DNA of 51,782 nt from assembly GCA_964450715.1 (NCBI GenBank), contig CAYVFC010000048.1:1-51782 (forward strand). Direction: 5' to 3'. Positions 51,715 to 51,782 of the stretch are shown here, piece by piece; the first letter of the stretch is position 1, and every line of letters begins with the position of its first letter. The notes beneath the pieces are model-generated. The model ran no database searches. It was not told where the DNA came from and saw only the letters and a program-made list of their open reading frames with translations. Source of the DNA: CAYVFC01 sp964450715. Lineage in GTDB: Bacteria; Myxococcota_A; Polyangia; Polyangiales; JAFGIB01. Both the position numbers and the translations under genes were made by a program.

Positions 51715-51782
51715 CGGTCGTTCTGACCGTAAGCGTTCAGGCCCGGGACCATACGGCGGCCAAGGCGCCCGAAAAACCGAGC

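Noticed and set aside
1..51782. CRISPR arrays, tRNA/rRNA genes, transposases or prophage genes
   Set aside because: None seen; the repeats found are inverted or coding tandem repeats without spacer structure.

Overview
This is a GC-rich bacterial window of about 52 kb that I place in the Myxococcota or a close deltaproteobacterial relative. The evidence is the company of genes. There are two outer-membrane beta-barrel proteins of the myxobacterial type, a HAMP protein with an MXAN_5187-type C-terminus and a secreted protein with thrombospondin type-3 and Cys-rich repeats. There is also a PEGA-tailed Ser/Thr kinase, LspA and Lgt with myxobacterial-style insertions, and a long run of genes matching the Glt/Nfs envelope machinery of Myxococcus xanthus. 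No 16S rRNA or other taxonomic marker RNA is present, so the placement is inference.

The centre of the window (13189-34366, + strand) is a syntenic block that I read as gltC-gltD-gltE-gltF-gltG, an extra TPR gene, and gltI. In order these are a secreted TPR protein, a 1230-aa secreted TPR protein, a TPR lipoprotein, an 80-residue secreted peptide, an FHA/transmembrane/TonB-like-tail protein, a further TPR protein, and a giant 3385-aa cytoplasmic TPR protein. Two adjacent beta-barrel genes (6340-8239, - strand) are candidates for the GltA/GltB partners. In M. xanthus the paralogous Glt and Nfs complexes connect a cytoplasmic/inner-membrane platform to the outer membrane and are driven by the AglRQS proton channel. 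Glt does adventurous gliding and Nfs does spore-coat assembly. Here the A-B and C-G parts lie in one neighbourhood together with the giant TPR protein. GltJ, GltH and a motor are not in the window. The block has a good sigma70-like promoter (13017-13046) followed by a terminator-like hairpin in the leader, which suggests attenuation.

Left arm (1-12802): the 3' end of a large secreted Cys-rich protein; a degenerate acyl-CoA synthetase/ATP-grasp-like protein; the HAMP/MXAN_5187-type protein; two HEAT-repeat proteins; the two beta-barrels; FtsY; a small HAMP membrane protein; a YraN-type nuclease-like protein; and a Cys-rich lipoprotein.

Right arm (34368-51782): a three-gene operon on the - strand (a ChlI/BchI-like AAA ATPase, a fused ATPase-VWA chelatase subunit, and a B12-type radical SAM enzyme) without a large chelatase subunit. 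It is followed by housekeeping genes: tsaE, greA, ileS, lspA, lgt, parB/parA, map, scpA/scpB and a membrane Ser/Thr kinase. lspA and lgt supply the lipoprotein pathway that the GltE-like and other lipoproteins need, although that is only a shared dependency.

Intergenic spaces hold a striking collection of inverted-repeat elements of different sequence (6257-6334, 9895-10059, 22863-22955, 23104-23177, 44871-44891, 46979-47165, 51620-51714). Several sit in convergent gene junctions. I saw no tRNA, rRNA, CRISPR array, transposase or phage gene.
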